In this document: positions 1-9,686 of the stretch, piece by piece
How positions within the stretch are numbered: the first letter of the stretch is position 1
How the letters are laid out: each line of letters starts with the position of its first letter
DNA from: Pseudomonas palmensis
GTDB lineage: Bacteria > Pseudomonadota > Gammaproteobacteria > Pseudomonadales > Pseudomonadaceae
Direction: 5' to 3'
Assembly: GCF_017848315.1 (NCBI RefSeq)
Contig: NZ_JAFKEC010000006.1
Location: 62,001-126,000 of the forward strand
DNA: 64,000 nucleotides
Made by a program: the position numbers and the translations under genes
The notes under the pieces: generated by a model
The model's database searches: none
What the model was told of the DNA's origin: nothing
The model's input: only the letters and a program-made list of their open reading frames with translations

Positions 1-148
1 CGGGGATTTTGGGCAAGGCGCCAATATGTTAAATTGGCAGTTTTTCCGAGCAAGCCAGCACACAATCGCGGCCTTATGACCGTAAATCTGCCAGCATGTT
101 CCTCATTCGCGGACCAATTCCGTTTTTTGTTTTCCCCTGGAGATCCCC

Positions 149-436
149 ATGGCGCTTGAACGCTGCGACGTGGAAAAGATCGCTCACCTGGCCCGCCTGG
201 GCCTCAATGAAGCCGATCTTCCGCGCACTACCGATGCCTTGAACAGTATTCTGGGTTTGGTCGACCAGATGCAAGCGGTCGACACCACTGGCATCGAGCC
301 ACTGGCCCACCCCCTTGAAGCCCGTCAGCGCCTGCGTGCCGACGTGGTAACAGAAAGTAACCAGAGAGACAGCTACCAGGCCATCGCCCCGGCGACCGAA
401 AGCGGCCTGTACCTGGTTCCTAAAGTCATCGAGTAA
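149..436 (+). CDS. gatC: Asp-tRNA(Asn)/Glu-tRNA(Gln) amidotransferase subunit C
   Basis: This 95-residue protein matches GatC in size and in its N-terminal pattern ([17 protein letters not shown], then a [11 protein letters not shown] helix). GatC is the small belt subunit that holds GatA and GatB together. The complex amidates Glu-tRNA(Gln) and/or Asp-tRNA(Asn) in the cytoplasm. The ATG at 149 follows a GGAG at 139-142. It is the first gene of a gatC-gatA-gatB operon, with 16 bases to gatA. The 148 bases upstream hold no gene; in related Pseudomonas the divergent neighbour is mreB, which would lie just outside the window. Confidence 0.95.
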   Translation: MALERCDVEKIAHLARLGLNEADLPRTTDALNSILGLVDQMQAVDTTGIEPLAHPLEARQRLRADVVTESNQRDSYQAIAPATESGLYLVPKVIE

Positions 437-452
437 GGGAATAGAGCCTGCC

Positions 453-1904
453 ATGCATCAACTGACCCTGGCCGAGATCGCCCGCGGACTCGCCGACAAA
501 GCCTTTTCTGCCGAAGAGCTGACCCGCACGCTGCTGGCGCGCATCCAGCAGCTCGACCCGCAAATCAACAGTTTCATCAGCGTCACCGAAGACCTGGCCC
601 TGGACCAGGCGCGTGCCGCCGACGCCCGCCGTGCTGGCGGTGAAACCGGCGCCCTGCTGGGCGCCCCCATCGCCCACAAGGACCTGTTCTGCACCCAGGG
701 CGTGCGCACCAGCTGCGGCTCGAAGATGCTCGACAACTTCGTCTCGCCGTATGACGCCACCGTGGTCAGCAAGCTGGCCGAGGCCGGCATGGTCACCCTG
801 GGCAAGACCAACATGGACGAGTTCGCCATGGGTTCGGCCAACGAATCCAGCCACTACGGCGCGGTGAAGAACCCGTGGAACCTCGAACACGTGCCGGGCG
901 GTTCGTCCGGCGGTTCGGCCGCCGCCGTGGCCGCGCGCCTGCTGCCGGCCACCACCGGCACCGACACCGGCGGTTCGATCCGCCAGCCGGCGGCGCTGAC
1001 CAACCTCACCGGCCTCAAGCCGACCTACGGTCGCGTGTCGCGCTGGGGCATGATTGCCTACGCCTCCAGCCTCGACCAGGGTGGCCCGCTGGCGCGTACC
1101 GCCGAAGACTGCGCGCTGCTGCTGCAGGCCATGGCCGGTTTTGACGCCAAGGACTCCACCAGCATCGACGAACCGGTGCCCGACTACAGCGCCCCGCTCA
1201 ACGCCTCGCTGCAGGGCCTGCGCATCGGCCTGCCGAAGGAGTACTTCGGTGCCGGCCTGGACCCGCGCATCGCCGACCTGATCCAGGCCAGCGTCAAGGA
1301 GCTGGAAAAGCTCGGCGCGGTGGTCAAGCAGATCAGCCTGCCGAACATGCAGCACGCGATCCCTGCGTACTACGTCATCGCCCCGGCCGAAGCCTCGTCC
1401 AACCTCTCGCGTTTCGACGGCGTGCGCTTCGGATACCGCTGCGAAGACCCCAAGGACCTCACCGACCTGTACAAGCGTTCGCGCGGTGAAGGCTTCGGCC
1501 CCGAGGTGCAGCGGCGCATCATGGTCGGCGCCTACGCGCTGTCGGCCGGCTACTACGATGCCTACTACCTGCAGGCGCAGAAGATCCGCCGCCTGATCAA
1601 GAACGACTTCATGGCCGCCTTCGAAGAGGTCGACGTGATTCTCGGCCCGACCACGCCCAACCCGGCCTGGAAGCTTGGCGCCAAGAACAGCGACCCGGTC
1701 GCCGCCTACCTGGAAGACGTCTACACCATCACCGCCAACCTCGCCGGCCTGCCAGGCCTGTCGATGCCGGCCGGTTTTGTCGACGGCCTGCCGGTCGGCG
1801 TGCAACTGCTGGCCCCGTATTTCCAGGAAGGCCGCCTGCTCAACGTCGCGCACCGCTATCAGCAAGTGACTGATTGGCACACCCGCGCACCTACCGGCTT
1901 CTGA
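453..1904 (+). CDS. gatA: Asp-tRNA(Asn)/Glu-tRNA(Gln) amidotransferase subunit A (glutaminase)
   Basis: This is a 483-residue amidase-signature protein, the usual GatA length. GatA hydrolyses glutamine and channels ammonia to GatB. The Ser-cisSer-Lys catalytic triad is visible: Lys76 in APIAHKDLF, Ser151 in the glycine/serine-rich loop [11 protein letters not shown], and Ser175 in [11 protein letters not shown]. The gene is co-directional with gatC (16-base gap) and gatB (11-base gap), which fits a co-translated operon. No truncation or unusual residue was seen. Confidence 0.97.
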   Translation: MHQLTLAEIARGLADKAFSAEELTRTLLARIQQLDPQINSFISVTEDLALDQARAADARRAGGETGALLGAPIAHKDLFCTQGVRTSCGSKMLDNFVSPYDATVVSKLAEAGMVTLGKTNMDEFAMGSANESSHYGAVKNPWNLEHVPGGSSGGSAAAVAARLLPATTGTDTGGSIRQPAALTNLTGLKPTYGRVSRWGMIAYASSLDQGGPLARTAEDCALLLQAMAGFDAKDSTSIDEPVPDYSAPLNASLQGLRIGLPKEYFGAGLDPRIADLIQASVKELEKLGAVVKQISLPNMQHAIPAYYVIAPAEASSNLSRFDGVRFGYRCEDPKDLTDLYKRSRGEGFGPEVQRRIMVGAYALSAGYYDAYYLQAQKIRRLIKNDFMAAFEEVDVILGPTTPNPAWKLGAKNSDPVAAYLEDVYTITANLAGLPGLSMPAGFVDGLPVGVQLLAPYFQEGRLLNVAHRYQQVTDWHTRAPTGF

Positions 1905-1915
1905 GGGACAGACAC

Positions 1916-3361
1916 ATGCAATGGGAAGTTGTGATCGGGCTGGAAATTCATACCCAGCTCGCCACCCAGTCGAAGATTTTCTCCGGCAGCGCCACCACGT
2001 TCGGCTCCGAGCCGAACACCCAGGCCAGCCTGATCGACCTGGGCATGCCCGGCGTACTGCCGGTGCTCAACGAAGAAGCCGTGCGCATGGCCTGCATGTT
2101 CGGCCTGGCGATCGACGCCGAAATCGGCGAGCACAACGTGTTCGCGCGCAAGAACTACTTCTACCCCGACCTGCCCAAGGGCTACCAGATCAGCCAGATG
2201 GAGCTGCCGATCGTCGGCAAGGGCTACCTGGACATCGCCCTTGAAGACGGCACCGTCAAGCGCATCGGCATCACCCGCGCACACTTGGAGGAAGACGCCG
2301 GCAAGAGCCTGCACGAAGACTTCAGCGGCGCCACCGGCATCGACCTGAACCGCGCCGGCACGCCACTGCTGGAAATCGTCTCCGAGCCGGAAATGCGCAG
2401 CGCCAAGGAAGCCGTGGCCTACGTCAAGGCGATCCACGCACTGGTGCGCTACCTGGGCATCTGCGACGGCAACATGGCCGAGGGCTCGCTGCGCTGCGAC
2501 TGCAACGTGTCGATCCGGCCCAAGGGCCAGGTCGAGTTCGGCACCCGCTGCGAGATCAAGAACGTCAACTCGTTCCGCTTCATCGAGAAGGCGATCAACA
2601 CCGAGGTGCAGCGCCAGATCGAACTGATCGAGGATGGCGGCCGGGTGATCCAGGAAACCCGCCTGTACGACCCGAACAAGGACGAGACCCGCTCCATGCG
2701 CAGCAAGGAGGAGGCCAACGACTACCGTTACTTCCCCGACCCGGACCTGCTGCCGGTGGTCATCGAGCCGGCGTTCCTCGACGCCATCCGCGCCACCCTG
2801 CCCGAACTGCCGCCGCAGAAGCGCGAGCGCTTCCAGAGCCAGTTCGGCCTGTCGGCCTACGACGCCAACGTGCTGGCCTCCAGCCGCGAGCAGGCCGACT
2901 ACTTCGAGCAGGTGGTCGGTGTGTGCGGCGATGCCAAGCTGGCGGCCAACTGGGTCATGGTCGAGCTGGGCAGCCTGCTGAACAAGCTGGGCCTGGAGAT
3001 CGACCAGGCGCCGGTCAGCGCCGCGCAACTGGGCGGCATGCTGCAGCGCATTCTGGACAACACCATCAGCGGCAAGATCGCCAAGGTGGTGTTCGAGAAG
3101 ATGGCCGCCGGTGAAGGCGATGCCGACCAGATCATCGAGGCAGAAGGCCTGAAACAGGTGACCGACACCGGCGCGATCGAGAAGGTGCTGGACGAAGTGC
3201 TGGCGGCCAACGCCGAGCAGGTCGAGCAGTACCGCGCGGCGGACGAGGCCAAGCGCGGCAAGATGTTCGGCTTCTTCGTCGGCCAGGCGATGAAGGCGTC
3301 CAAGGGCAAGGCCAACCCGCAACAGGTGAACCAATTGCTCAAGAGCAAGCTCGAAGGCTGA
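1916..3361 (+). CDS. gatB: Asp-tRNA(Asn)/Glu-tRNA(Gln) amidotransferase subunit B
   Basis: This 481-residue protein begins [15 protein letters not shown], the standard GatB N-terminus, with the cradle domain first and the C-terminal helical/YqeY tail last ([17 protein letters not shown] near the end). GatB activates the misacylated tRNA with ATP and carries out transamidation with ammonia from GatA. An in-frame start at 1874 would overlap gatA by 31 bases. The ATG at 1916 is chosen because it sits after GAGGGA at 1903-1908 and matches the family N-terminus. It is the last gene of the operon and is followed by a REP pair. Confidence 0.96.
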   Translation: MQWEVVIGLEIHTQLATQSKIFSGSATTFGSEPNTQASLIDLGMPGVLPVLNEEAVRMACMFGLAIDAEIGEHNVFARKNYFYPDLPKGYQISQMELPIVGKGYLDIALEDGTVKRIGITRAHLEEDAGKSLHEDFSGATGIDLNRAGTPLLEIVSEPEMRSAKEAVAYVKAIHALVRYLGICDGNMAEGSLRCDCNVSIRPKGQVEFGTRCEIKNVNSFRFIEKAINTEVQRQIELIEDGGRVIQETRLYDPNKDETRSMRSKEEANDYRYFPDPDLLPVVIEPAFLDAIRATLPELPPQKRERFQSQFGLSAYDANVLASSREQADYFEQVVGVCGDAKLAANWVMVELGSLLNKLGLEIDQAPVSAAQLGGMLQRILDNTISGKIAKVVFEKMAAGEGDADQIIEAEGLKQVTDTGAIEKVLDEVLAANAEQVEQYRAADEAKRGKMFGFFVGQAMKASKGKANPQQVNQLLKSKLEG

Positions 3362-3376
3362 ACCGCGTCGCCTGCA

Positions 3377-3442
3377 TTCGCCGGCAACGCCGGCTCCTAC
3401 AAGGACGCACCAATCCCTGCAGGAGCCGGCGTTGCCGGCGAA
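3377..3442. repeat. Inverted pair of REP elements downstream of gatB
   Basis: Two 25-base arms, 3377-3401 and 3418-3442, are reverse complements with one mismatch. Each contains the GCCGGCGTTGCCGGC-type core and the GGAGCC shoulder typical of Pseudomonas REP sequences. The pair folds into a large hairpin after the gatCAB operon and could stabilise the mRNA 3' end or act in termination, although no T-run follows. Confidence 0.8.
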
Positions 3443-3468
3443 GGCCACACCACGGAGTAACCGGATAC

Positions 3469-3843
3469 ATGTGGCGTCCCCTCAGCGCACTGCTCGCGCT
3501 TTTCACCCTGCTCGCCGGCTGTGCCAGCCACACCCTCGACCCCCGCGGTTACGACCAGACCGGCACTGCCTCCTATTACGGTTCCCGCCATCACGGCAAA
3601 CGCACCGCCAGTGGCGAACCCTTCGACCAGCACGGCCTGACCGCCGCCCATCGCAGCCTGCCCTTCGGCACCCGCGTGCAGGTCACCAACCTCGCCAACG
3701 ACCGCCGCGTCGTGGTACGCATCAACGACCGCGGCCCGCATACCCGGGGTCGACTCATCGACCTGTCACGCGCCGCCGCCGACCAACTGGGCATGCTCCG
3801 TAGCGGAACCGCGCGGGTACGGGTACAAAGTCTCAGCAACTGA
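3469..3843 (+). CDS. Short RlpA-like septal-ring lipoprotein (double-psi beta-barrel)
   Basis: This 124-residue protein has a signal peptide with a lipobox (LFTLLAGCAS, lipidated Cys18). A double-psi beta-barrel domain follows: GTASYYGSRHHGKRTASGEPFD, then LPFGTRVQVTN, then VVVRINDRGPH. These motifs define the RlpA/DPBB family, whose members in Pseudomonas cleave denuded peptidoglycan at the septum. The DPBB catalytic acidic and histidine residues appear present (NDRGPH). Unlike full-length RlpA it has no C-terminal SPOR domain, so it is probably a paralogue with a different location. It sits between gatB and a transporter gene with no clear operon partner. Confidence 0.85.
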   Translation: MWRPLSALLALFTLLAGCASHTLDPRGYDQTGTASYYGSRHHGKRTASGEPFDQHGLTAAHRSLPFGTRVQVTNLANDRRVVVRINDRGPHTRGRLIDLSRAAADQLGMLRSGTARVRVQSLSN

Positions 3844-3863
3844 CCCTGCTTCGGAGCACGACC

Positions 3864-4949
3864 ATTTTCGACCTGGCCGCTTTACCCACCTTCAGCCTGC
3901 TGCAACTGGCCCTGGGCCTGCTGCTGCTGATCACCGGCGCCGAACTGCTGGTGCGCGCCGCCCTGCGCCTGGCCGCCAGCCTGCAGGTGCGTCCGCTGAT
4001 CATCGGCCTGAGCCTGGTGGCCTTCGGCAGCAGCGCCCCGCAACTGACCGTGAGCCTGCAGGCGGCCTACACCGGCGCACCCGACGTGGCGGTGGGCAGC
4101 GTGATCGGCAGCAACATCTTCAACGTGCTGGTCACCCTGGGCCTGGCCGCTCTGATCATCCCCCTGCGCGTTTCGCGGCAACTGGTACGCCTGGACATCC
4201 CGCTGATGATCGGCGCCAGCCTGCTGGTGTACCTGCTGGCCCTGGACGAACGCATCGGCCGCCTCGAAGGCGCCCTGCTGCTGCTCGGGCTGGTTGCCTA
4301 CCTGGCCATCCTGTGGCACCAGTCACGCCACCACGCACGCACCTACCCCGCCCCCGGCCCGCGGCCGCAGCGTGGCGTCGGCTTCTGGTTCGGCACCCTG
4401 GCACTGATGCTCACCGGCCTGGGCCTGCTGAGCCTGGCCGGGCACCTGTTGCTGGAGGCAGCAGTGGAAGTGGCCGTCGACCTGGGCCTGTCGGAGCGGG
4501 TGATCGGCCTGACCGTGGTGGCGGTATGCACCTCGCTGCCGGAGCTGGCCACCTCGCTGATCGCCGCCTTGCGCGGCGAGCGTGAAATCGCCGTGGGCAA
4601 CGTGATCGGCAGCAACCTGTTCAACCTGCTGGCGGTGCTCGGGCTGACCGCGCTGGTGGCCCCGGTGCCGCTGTCGATCTCGCCCAACGCGCTGGCCTTC
4701 GACCTGCCGGTGATGCTCGGCGTGGCCGTGCTGACCCTGCCGGTGTTCTATTCCGGCTACCGCGTCACCCGCGCCGAAGGTCTGGTGTTCCTGTGTCTTT
4801 ACCTGGCCTATGGTCTGCACGTGGTGGCCTTCACCACCGGCATGCCGCTGGCCAACCGTCTGGAGCAGCTGATGCTGCTTTATGTCCTGCCGACGCTGGC
4901 GGTGGTGCTGATGTACACCACCGTGCGCGCCTGGCGCCGCCAACACTAA
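3864..4949 (+). CDS. Calcium/sodium antiporter (CaCA family, YrbG-like), probable ATT start
   Basis: This is a membrane antiporter of the K-dependent Na/Ca exchanger family. It has two inverted alpha repeats: GSSAPQLTVSL...GSNIFNVLVTLGL in the first half and TSLPELATSL...GSNLFNLLAVLGL in the second. The first ATG/GTG/TTG in frame is GTG at 3951, but that would cut away the conserved first helix (LLQLALGLLLLITGAELLV), which is encoded upstream in the same frame. From the stop at 3801-3803 to 3951 there is no ATG, GTG or TTG. ATT at 3864 lies 7 bases after GGAG (3853-3856) and is the best start (361 aa). ACG at 3858 and CTG at 3840 or 3846 are weaker options. Function call is firm; start is inferred. 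Confidence 0.85.
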   Translation: MFDLAALPTFSLLQLALGLLLLITGAELLVRAALRLAASLQVRPLIIGLSLVAFGSSAPQLTVSLQAAYTGAPDVAVGSVIGSNIFNVLVTLGLAALIIPLRVSRQLVRLDIPLMIGASLLVYLLALDERIGRLEGALLLLGLVAYLAILWHQSRHHARTYPAPGPRPQRGVGFWFGTLALMLTGLGLLSLAGHLLLEAAVEVAVDLGLSERVIGLTVVAVCTSLPELATSLIAALRGEREIAVGNVIGSNLFNLLAVLGLTALVAPVPLSISPNALAFDLPVMLGVAVLTLPVFYSGYRVTRAEGLVFLCLYLAYGLHVVAFTTGMPLANRLEQLMLLYVLPTLAVVLMYTTVRAWRRQH

Positions 4950-4959
4950 GGAAAACAAC

Positions 4960-5337
4960 ATGGGCGAGAGCAACAAAACCGGCGAACAGGTTCGCCGCCA
5001 GGTCATGGGCGATGCATTCGTGGACCGTGCACTGGGCAATGCCACCGAGTTCACCGAGCCGCTGCAGGCGTTCGTCAACGAGCACGCCTGGGGCAGCGTG
5101 TGGAGCCGCGAAGGCCTGCCGCTGAAAACCCGCAGCCTGATCACCCTGGCGGCGCTGACCGCGCTCAAGTGCCCGCAGGAGCTCAAGGGCCACGTGCGTG
5201 GCGCCCTGAACAACGGCTGTACGGTGGAAGAGATTCGCGAGGCGTTGCTGCATTGCGCCGTGTACGCCGGCGTACCGGCGGCGATCGATGCGTTTCGCGC
5301 CGCCCAGGAAGTGATCGACAGCTACCAGCAGGGCTGA
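4960..5337 (+). CDS. Carboxymuconolactone decarboxylase (CMD) family protein
   Basis: This 125-residue protein shows the CMD fold pattern: LPLKTRSLITLAALTAL, then the helical HVRGALNNGCTVEEIREALLHCAVYAGVPAA segment seen in PcaC and its relatives. PcaC decarboxylates 4-carboxymuconolactone in the protocatechuate pathway. No other pca gene is near, so a role in that pathway is not supported by context. It begins 10 bases after the antiporter gene, behind a GGAA, and is probably co-transcribed with it. Many CMD proteins are peroxidase-like or of unknown substrate. Confidence 0.85.
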   Translation: MGESNKTGEQVRRQVMGDAFVDRALGNATEFTEPLQAFVNEHAWGSVWSREGLPLKTRSLITLAALTALKCPQELKGHVRGALNNGCTVEEIREALLHCAVYAGVPAAIDAFRAAQEVIDSYQQG

Positions 5338-5357
5338 CCGATCACCCCGCAGGGCCG

Positions 5358-6731
5358 TCAGCCGGCGACGGCGGCGGCCTTCTGCCCCTTCTTCTTGAGC
5401 CAGAACGCCACGCCCAGGGTGGCGATCCAGGCCGGAATCAGCAGTACCGAGATGCGGATCGGCGGGGTCAGGTACATCACCACCAGAATCAGCACGATGA
5501 ACGCCAGGCACAGGTAGTTGGTGACCGGGTGCCCCCAGCTCTTGTAGAAGGTCGACTCGCCGGCAGCGATCTTGGCCTTGCGAAACTTCAGGTGGGTGAT
5601 GCTGATGCTCGCCCAGTTGATCACCAGTGCCGACACCGCCAGCGCCATGAGCAGGCCGAAGGCTTCGCCCGGCATCAGGTAGTTGATCAGCACGCACAGG
5701 CCGGTGGCCACCGCCGATACGCCCAGCGCCGCCAGCGGCACGCCACGACGGTTGATCTTGAGCAGTGCCCGCGGCGCATCACCCTGGCTGGCCAGGCCGA
5801 ACAGCATGCGGCTGTTGCAGTAAACGCAGCTGTTGTACACCGACAGCGCGGCAGTCAGCACCACCACATTGAGAATGGTGGCCACCAGGTTGCTGTCCAG
5901 ATTGTGGAAGATCATCACGAACGGGCTGCCGCCCTGCACCACCTTCTGCCAGGGGTACAGCGACAGCAGCACTGCCAGTGCGCCGATGTAGAAGATCAGG
6001 ATGCGGTACACCACCTGGTTGGTCGCGCGTGGAATGCTGTAGCGCGGGTTGTCCGCCTCGGCCGCGGTGATGCCGACCAGCTCCAGCCCGCCGAAGGAGA
6101 ACATGATCACCGCCATCGCCATCACCAGCCCGGTGATGCCATTGGGGAAGAACCCGCCGTACTGCCACAGGTTGGCCACGCTGGCATCCGGCCCGCCGCT
6201 GCCGCTGGCCAGCAGCCAGGCGCCGAAGCCGATCATGCTGACGATGGCGATCACCTTGACCAGCGCGAACCAGAATTCCAGCTCGCCGTACACCTTGACC
6301 TGGGTGAGGTTGATCAGGTTGATCGCCACGAAGAAGATCGCCGCAGTGGCCCAGGTGGGGAAGTCCGGCCACCAGTACTGCACGTAGATACCCACCGCCG
6401 TCAGCTCGGCCATGCCCACCAGCACATAGACCACCCAGTAGTTCCAGCCCGAGACGAAGCCGGCGAACTCGTTCCAGTAGCGGTGCGCAAAGTGGCTGAA
6501 GCTGCCCGCCACCGGTTCCTCGACCACCATCTCACCCAGCTGGCGCATGATGAAAAAGGCCATCAGGCCGGCGATGGCGTAGCCCAGCAGCACGGCAGGG
6601 CCTGCCATCTGGATGGTCTGGGCGATGCCCAGGAACAACCCGGTGCCGATGGCGCCGCCCAGCGCGATCAACTGGATGTGACGGTTCTTCAGGCCGCGAT
6701 GCAAACGCTCGGGCGTGATCTGGTCTTGCAT
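5358..6731 (-). CDS. aroP: APC-family amino acid permease, AroP-like
   Basis: This 457-residue protein has 12 predicted membrane segments and is very similar to enterobacterial AroP from memory: LKRGLKNRHIQLIALGG-like start (here LHRGLKNRHIQLIALGGAI), IMRQLGEMVVEEPVAGSFSHF, ELVGITAAEADNP and ALSVYNSCVYCNSRMLFGLA. It most likely imports aromatic amino acids by proton symport at the inner membrane. The gene converges on the CMD gene (20-base gap) and lies 50 bases downstream of the AEC transporter on the same strand. Substrate is inferred from similarity; other members of this subfamily carry Pro or GABA. Confidence 0.85.
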   Translation of the reverse strand: MQDQITPERLHRGLKNRHIQLIALGGAIGTGLFLGIAQTIQMAGPAVLLGYAIAGLMAFFIMRQLGEMVVEEPVAGSFSHFAHRYWNEFAGFVSGWNYWVVYVLVGMAELTAVGIYVQYWWPDFPTWATAAIFFVAINLINLTQVKVYGELEFWFALVKVIAIVSMIGFGAWLLASGSGGPDASVANLWQYGGFFPNGITGLVMAMAVIMFSFGGLELVGITAAEADNPRYSIPRATNQVVYRILIFYIGALAVLLSLYPWQKVVQGGSPFVMIFHNLDSNLVATILNVVVLTAALSVYNSCVYCNSRMLFGLASQGDAPRALLKINRRGVPLAALGVSAVATGLCVLINYLMPGEAFGLLMALAVSALVINWASISITHLKFRKAKIAAGESTFYKSWGHPVTNYLCLAFIVLILVVMYLTPPIRISVLLIPAWIATLGVAFWLKKKGQKAAAVAG

Positions 6732-6781
6732 GAAGTGTCCTCAGGCAGGGAGGCCGTTATTTTGAGTGTGGGCGACAGGAT

Positions 6782-7723
6782 CTAGATCCAGCCGCCCCAC
6801 TGCAAGATAAATATGCCGATATTCGTCGTAACTGCGGCCATCAGCGTGGTAATCACGATGATCGAGGCGGCCAGCTGGTGATTGCCGTCGGCCGCGCGCG
6901 CCATCACGTAGCTGGACGCGGCGGTGGGGCTGGCGATGTACAGGAACAGCACCCCCAGCTCCGCGCCGCGAAAGCCGCACAGCCAGGCACCGAAGGTGGC
7001 CAGCAGCGGCAGCCACACCATCTTTACCAGGCTGGCACTCAGCGCCATGCGCCCGCTGGCGTGCAACGAGGCCATCGACAGCGTGCCGCCGATGCAGATC
7101 AGCGCCAGCGGCAGGGTCATCTGCGCCAGGTAGTCACCGGAGGTCAGCAGCCAGTTGGGCAGACCCACCTTGGCATACGCCAGCACGCCGGCCACCAGCA
7201 CACTGATGATCAGCGGGTTGCGCAGGATGCTCTTGAGGATGCTCCAGGGGTCGGACTTGATGGTCGGGCTGTACACCGCCAGCACCACGGCCGACAGCGA
7301 GTTGTAGAGCAGGATCACCAGCCCGGCCAGCACCGCGCCGATGGAGATGCCATGATCGCCGTACATGCTCCCGGCCAGCGCCAGGCCGATGACCGCATTG
7401 TTGCCGCGAAAGCCGCCCTGGGCGTAGATGCCGCGATCTTCACGGGGGCAGCGCCAGATCGCGATCAGCCAGGCCAGGCCGAAGCTGCCCAGGGTGGCGA
7501 CAGTGAAGTAGAGCAGCAGCGAGGGTTGGACCGCCGCCTCGAGATCGGCGTGGTAGATGCCCAGAAACAGCAGCGCCGGCATGCTCACGTTGAACACCAG
7601 GGCCGAGGCGGTCTGGATGAAGCTGTCGTTGATGGCGTTGATACGGCGCAGCAGCACGCCCATGAACATCATCGCGAACACCGGCGCGGTGATGTTCAGG
7701 GTCTGGAGAAAAAGGGCGAGCAT
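6782..7723 (-). CDS. AEC-family transporter (auxin efflux carrier type permease)
   Basis: This 313-residue hydrophobic protein has about ten membrane helices and typical AEC features: an N-terminal ITAPVFAMMFMGVLLRRI and a C-terminal GAELGVLFLYIASPTAASSYVMA. Bacterial AEC proteins transport organic acids such as malate or malonate and other small molecules. No metabolic genes beside it show the substrate. The start ATG at 7721-7723 is the only good one. It may be co-transcribed with the downstream aroP-like gene. Confidence 0.85.
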   Translation of the reverse strand: MLALFLQTLNITAPVFAMMFMGVLLRRINAINDSFIQTASALVFNVSMPALLFLGIYHADLEAAVQPSLLLYFTVATLGSFGLAWLIAIWRCPREDRGIYAQGGFRGNNAVIGLALAGSMYGDHGISIGAVLAGLVILLYNSLSAVVLAVYSPTIKSDPWSILKSILRNPLIISVLVAGVLAYAKVGLPNWLLTSGDYLAQMTLPLALICIGGTLSMASLHASGRMALSASLVKMVWLPLLATFGAWLCGFRGAELGVLFLYIASPTAASSYVMARAADGNHQLAASIIVITTLMAAVTTNIGIFILQWGGWI

Positions 7724-7791
7724 GCAGGTGGTCCCGTCGGCGTCGTTAGGGAGCTAATCATACGTCAACCTTGGGGCTGCCATGCAGCCTC

Positions 7792-7856
7792 TTCGCCGCC
7801 AGTGCCGGCGCCATCAGGTTCACACCGACCACCTAGGAGCCGGCCTTGCCGGCGAA
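7792..7856. repeat. REP element pair, one arm degenerate
   Basis: A well-preserved REP unit lies at 7834-7856 (TAGGAGCCGG then CTTGCCGGCGAA). A degenerate inverted partner is at 7792-7812. The unit has the same core as the gatB-downstream REP and lies between the convergent-free ends of roxR and the upstream part of the AEC gene. Confidence 0.65.
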
Positions 7857-7869
7857 GAGGCCCTGAGGT

Positions 7870-8430
7870 TCAGCGCCGAACCGGGCGCTTCTGCAATTTG
7901 CGCTGCAGGGTACGCCGGTGCATGCCCAGCGCCCGCGCCGTGGCCGAGATATTGCCCTCATGCTCGGTCAGCACACGCTGGATGTGCTCCCACTGCAGGC
8001 GGTCCACCGACATCGGGTTTTCCGGTACCAGCGTGTCCAGGTCGGCGTGCTCGGACGCCAGCGCCGCCAGCACGTCGTCGGCATCGGCCGGCTTGCACAG
8101 GTAATTGCAGGCGCCGCGCTTGATCGCCTCCACCGCGGTGGCAATGCTCGAATAGCCGGTGAGGATCACCACGCGCATCTCCGGGTCCAGTTCCAGCAGC
8201 TTGGGCAGCAGCACCAGCCCGGAGTCGCCCTCCATCTTCAGGTCCAGCGTGGCGTAGTCCGGCACGTCCTGCTGGGCAATCTGCAGGCCCTCTTCGGCAG
8301 AACCCGCCGTGCTCACGCGAAACCCGCGCCGGCTCATGGCCCGGGCCATCACCCGGGTAAACGTGGCGTCGTCATCCACCAGCAGCAGGTGCGGCAGCTC
8401 TTCGCCTTCAGCCTGAATTTCATCACTCAT
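7870..8430 (-). CDS. roxR: Redox response regulator RoxR (PrrA/RegA family)
   Basis: This 186-residue response regulator has an N-terminal receiver domain (acidic LLLVDDDATF, phospho-acceptor Asp in DYATLDLKMEGDSG, Lys in CNYLCKPAD). A short Fis-type helix-turn-helix forms the C-terminus (GNISATARALGMHRRTLQRKL). This is the PrrA/RegA/ActR architecture. In Pseudomonas RoxR controls terminal oxidase genes and responds to cyanide and respiratory state. ATG at 8430 is preferred over GTG at 8433 because AGGAG lies 7 bases before it. The roxS stop and roxR start overlap as TGATG, so the two are translationally coupled. Confidence 0.93.
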   Translation of the reverse strand: MSDEIQAEGEELPHLLLVDDDATFTRVMARAMSRRGFRVSTAGSAEEGLQIAQQDVPDYATLDLKMEGDSGLVLLPKLLELDPEMRVVILTGYSSIATAVEAIKRGACNYLCKPADADDVLAALASEHADLDTLVPENPMSVDRLQWEHIQRVLTEHEGNISATARALGMHRRTLQRKLQKRPVRR

Positions 8431-9686
8431 CACACGTCTCCTCGCGCGTCACGCGGCAGGCGCAGCTCGGTGAGCGTACCGCCTTCCTCATGACTATAGA
8501 GTTTTACCGAGCCGCCAGCACGGGTCACGCTGGCCTTGCTCAAGAACAGGCCCAGGCCGAAGCCCTTGCCCTTGGTGGTAAAGAAGGGTTTGCCGATCTG
8601 CTCGGCGATCGCCACCGGCACGCCGGGGCCATGGTCGCGAATGCTGATCACGATGTCCTCGGCGTCCCAGTCCAGGTACACCTCCAGGTCATTGGGGCAG
8701 GCATCGGCTGCATTGTTCAACAGGTTCAGCAGGGCCTGGGTCAGGTCCGGCGGCGGCGCCAGGCGCGGCACCGTACCCTGCCCCAGGCGCTGGAAGCGAT
8801 AGCTGGCCTCGGGGCGCATCAGGTGCCAGCGGTTGAGCGCCTCGTCCAGCCAGAAGCTCGCCTCCTGCTCTTGCACCGCCATGCGCCGGTTGGCCTCGGC
8901 GGCGCGCACCAGGTTCTGCAAGGTGTGCTTGCACTGCTTGACCTGCTCCTGCAGCGTCTCCAGGTCTTCCTGCAGCAGCGGGTCGGTGTGGTCCTGGCGC
9001 ATCTCGTTGATCAGCACGCTCATGGTCGCCAGCGGCGTACCCAGCTCATGGGCGGCACCGGCGGCCTGGGTGGCCACGGCCAGCAGTTGCTGGTCGCGCA
9101 GGCCTTCCTCGCGGCGCTGGGCCTGGAACTGCTGCTGGCGACGCAGCTCTTCGGCCATCTTGGCGGCAAAGAAGGTGATCACCCCGGCGGCCAGGGCAAA
9201 ACTCAGCCACATGCCGTAGATCTGCATCTTCTCGCGGGCCATGGGAAAGGTTTCGAGCGGGAAGTACTGCACCAGCAGCAGGGTGTAGGCCACCAGCGCA
9301 ATGCCCGACAGAATCAGCGAATACAGCCATGGCAGCGTCACCGCGGCAATCGCCAGGGGCACCAGGTAATAGGACACGAAGGGGTTGGTCGAGCCCCCGG
9401 AAAAATACAGCAGCGCACTGTGGATCAGCAGGTCGCAGGCCAGCTGAACCGCATACTCCAGCTCGGTGACCGGCAGCGAGGTGCGCAGCCGGATGGCCGT
9501 GAGCACGCACAGCACCATGGAGAACCCCAGGGTGATGCTCAGCGCCAGCCACGGCAGTGGCAGCAGTTCGGTCCAGTAGGCGACCGCCACCGAACCGGCC
9601 TGGGCGGCCAGCACCAGGGTGCGGATGAAGGTCAGGCGCCAGAGGTTCTGACGTGTGGCAGACAGCATGAGTACGGGGGCGAGCAT
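8430..9686 (-). CDS. roxS: Redox sensor histidine kinase RoxS (PrrB/RegB family)
   Basis: This 418-residue membrane kinase has six N-terminal membrane segments and the RegB-family motif GGSTNPF, linked in RegB to quinone sensing. The H-box is AAHELGTPLATM and the ATPase domain shows NLLNNAADA and DHGPGVP...GKGFGLGLFL. It phosphorylates RoxR in response to the respiratory chain. The frame is open farther upstream to 9914, but the added 76 residues are Arg/His/Cys-rich and unlike the family. ATG at 9684-9686 has an AGGAG five bases before it and is followed by the expected N-terminus. A second candidate is the ATG six codons later. Confidence 0.92.
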   Translation of the reverse strand: MLAPVLMLSATRQNLWRLTFIRTLVLAAQAGSVAVAYWTELLPLPWLALSITLGFSMVLCVLTAIRLRTSLPVTELEYAVQLACDLLIHSALLYFSGGSTNPFVSYYLVPLAIAAVTLPWLYSLILSGIALVAYTLLLVQYFPLETFPMAREKMQIYGMWLSFALAAGVITFFAAKMAEELRRQQQFQAQRREEGLRDQQLLAVATQAAGAAHELGTPLATMSVLINEMRQDHTDPLLQEDLETLQEQVKQCKHTLQNLVRAAEANRRMAVQEQEASFWLDEALNRWHLMRPEASYRFQRLGQGTVPRLAPPPDLTQALLNLLNNAADACPNDLEVYLDWDAEDIVISIRDHGPGVPVAIAEQIGKPFFTTKGKGFGLGLFLSKASVTRAGGSVKLYSHEEGGTLTELRLPRDARGDV

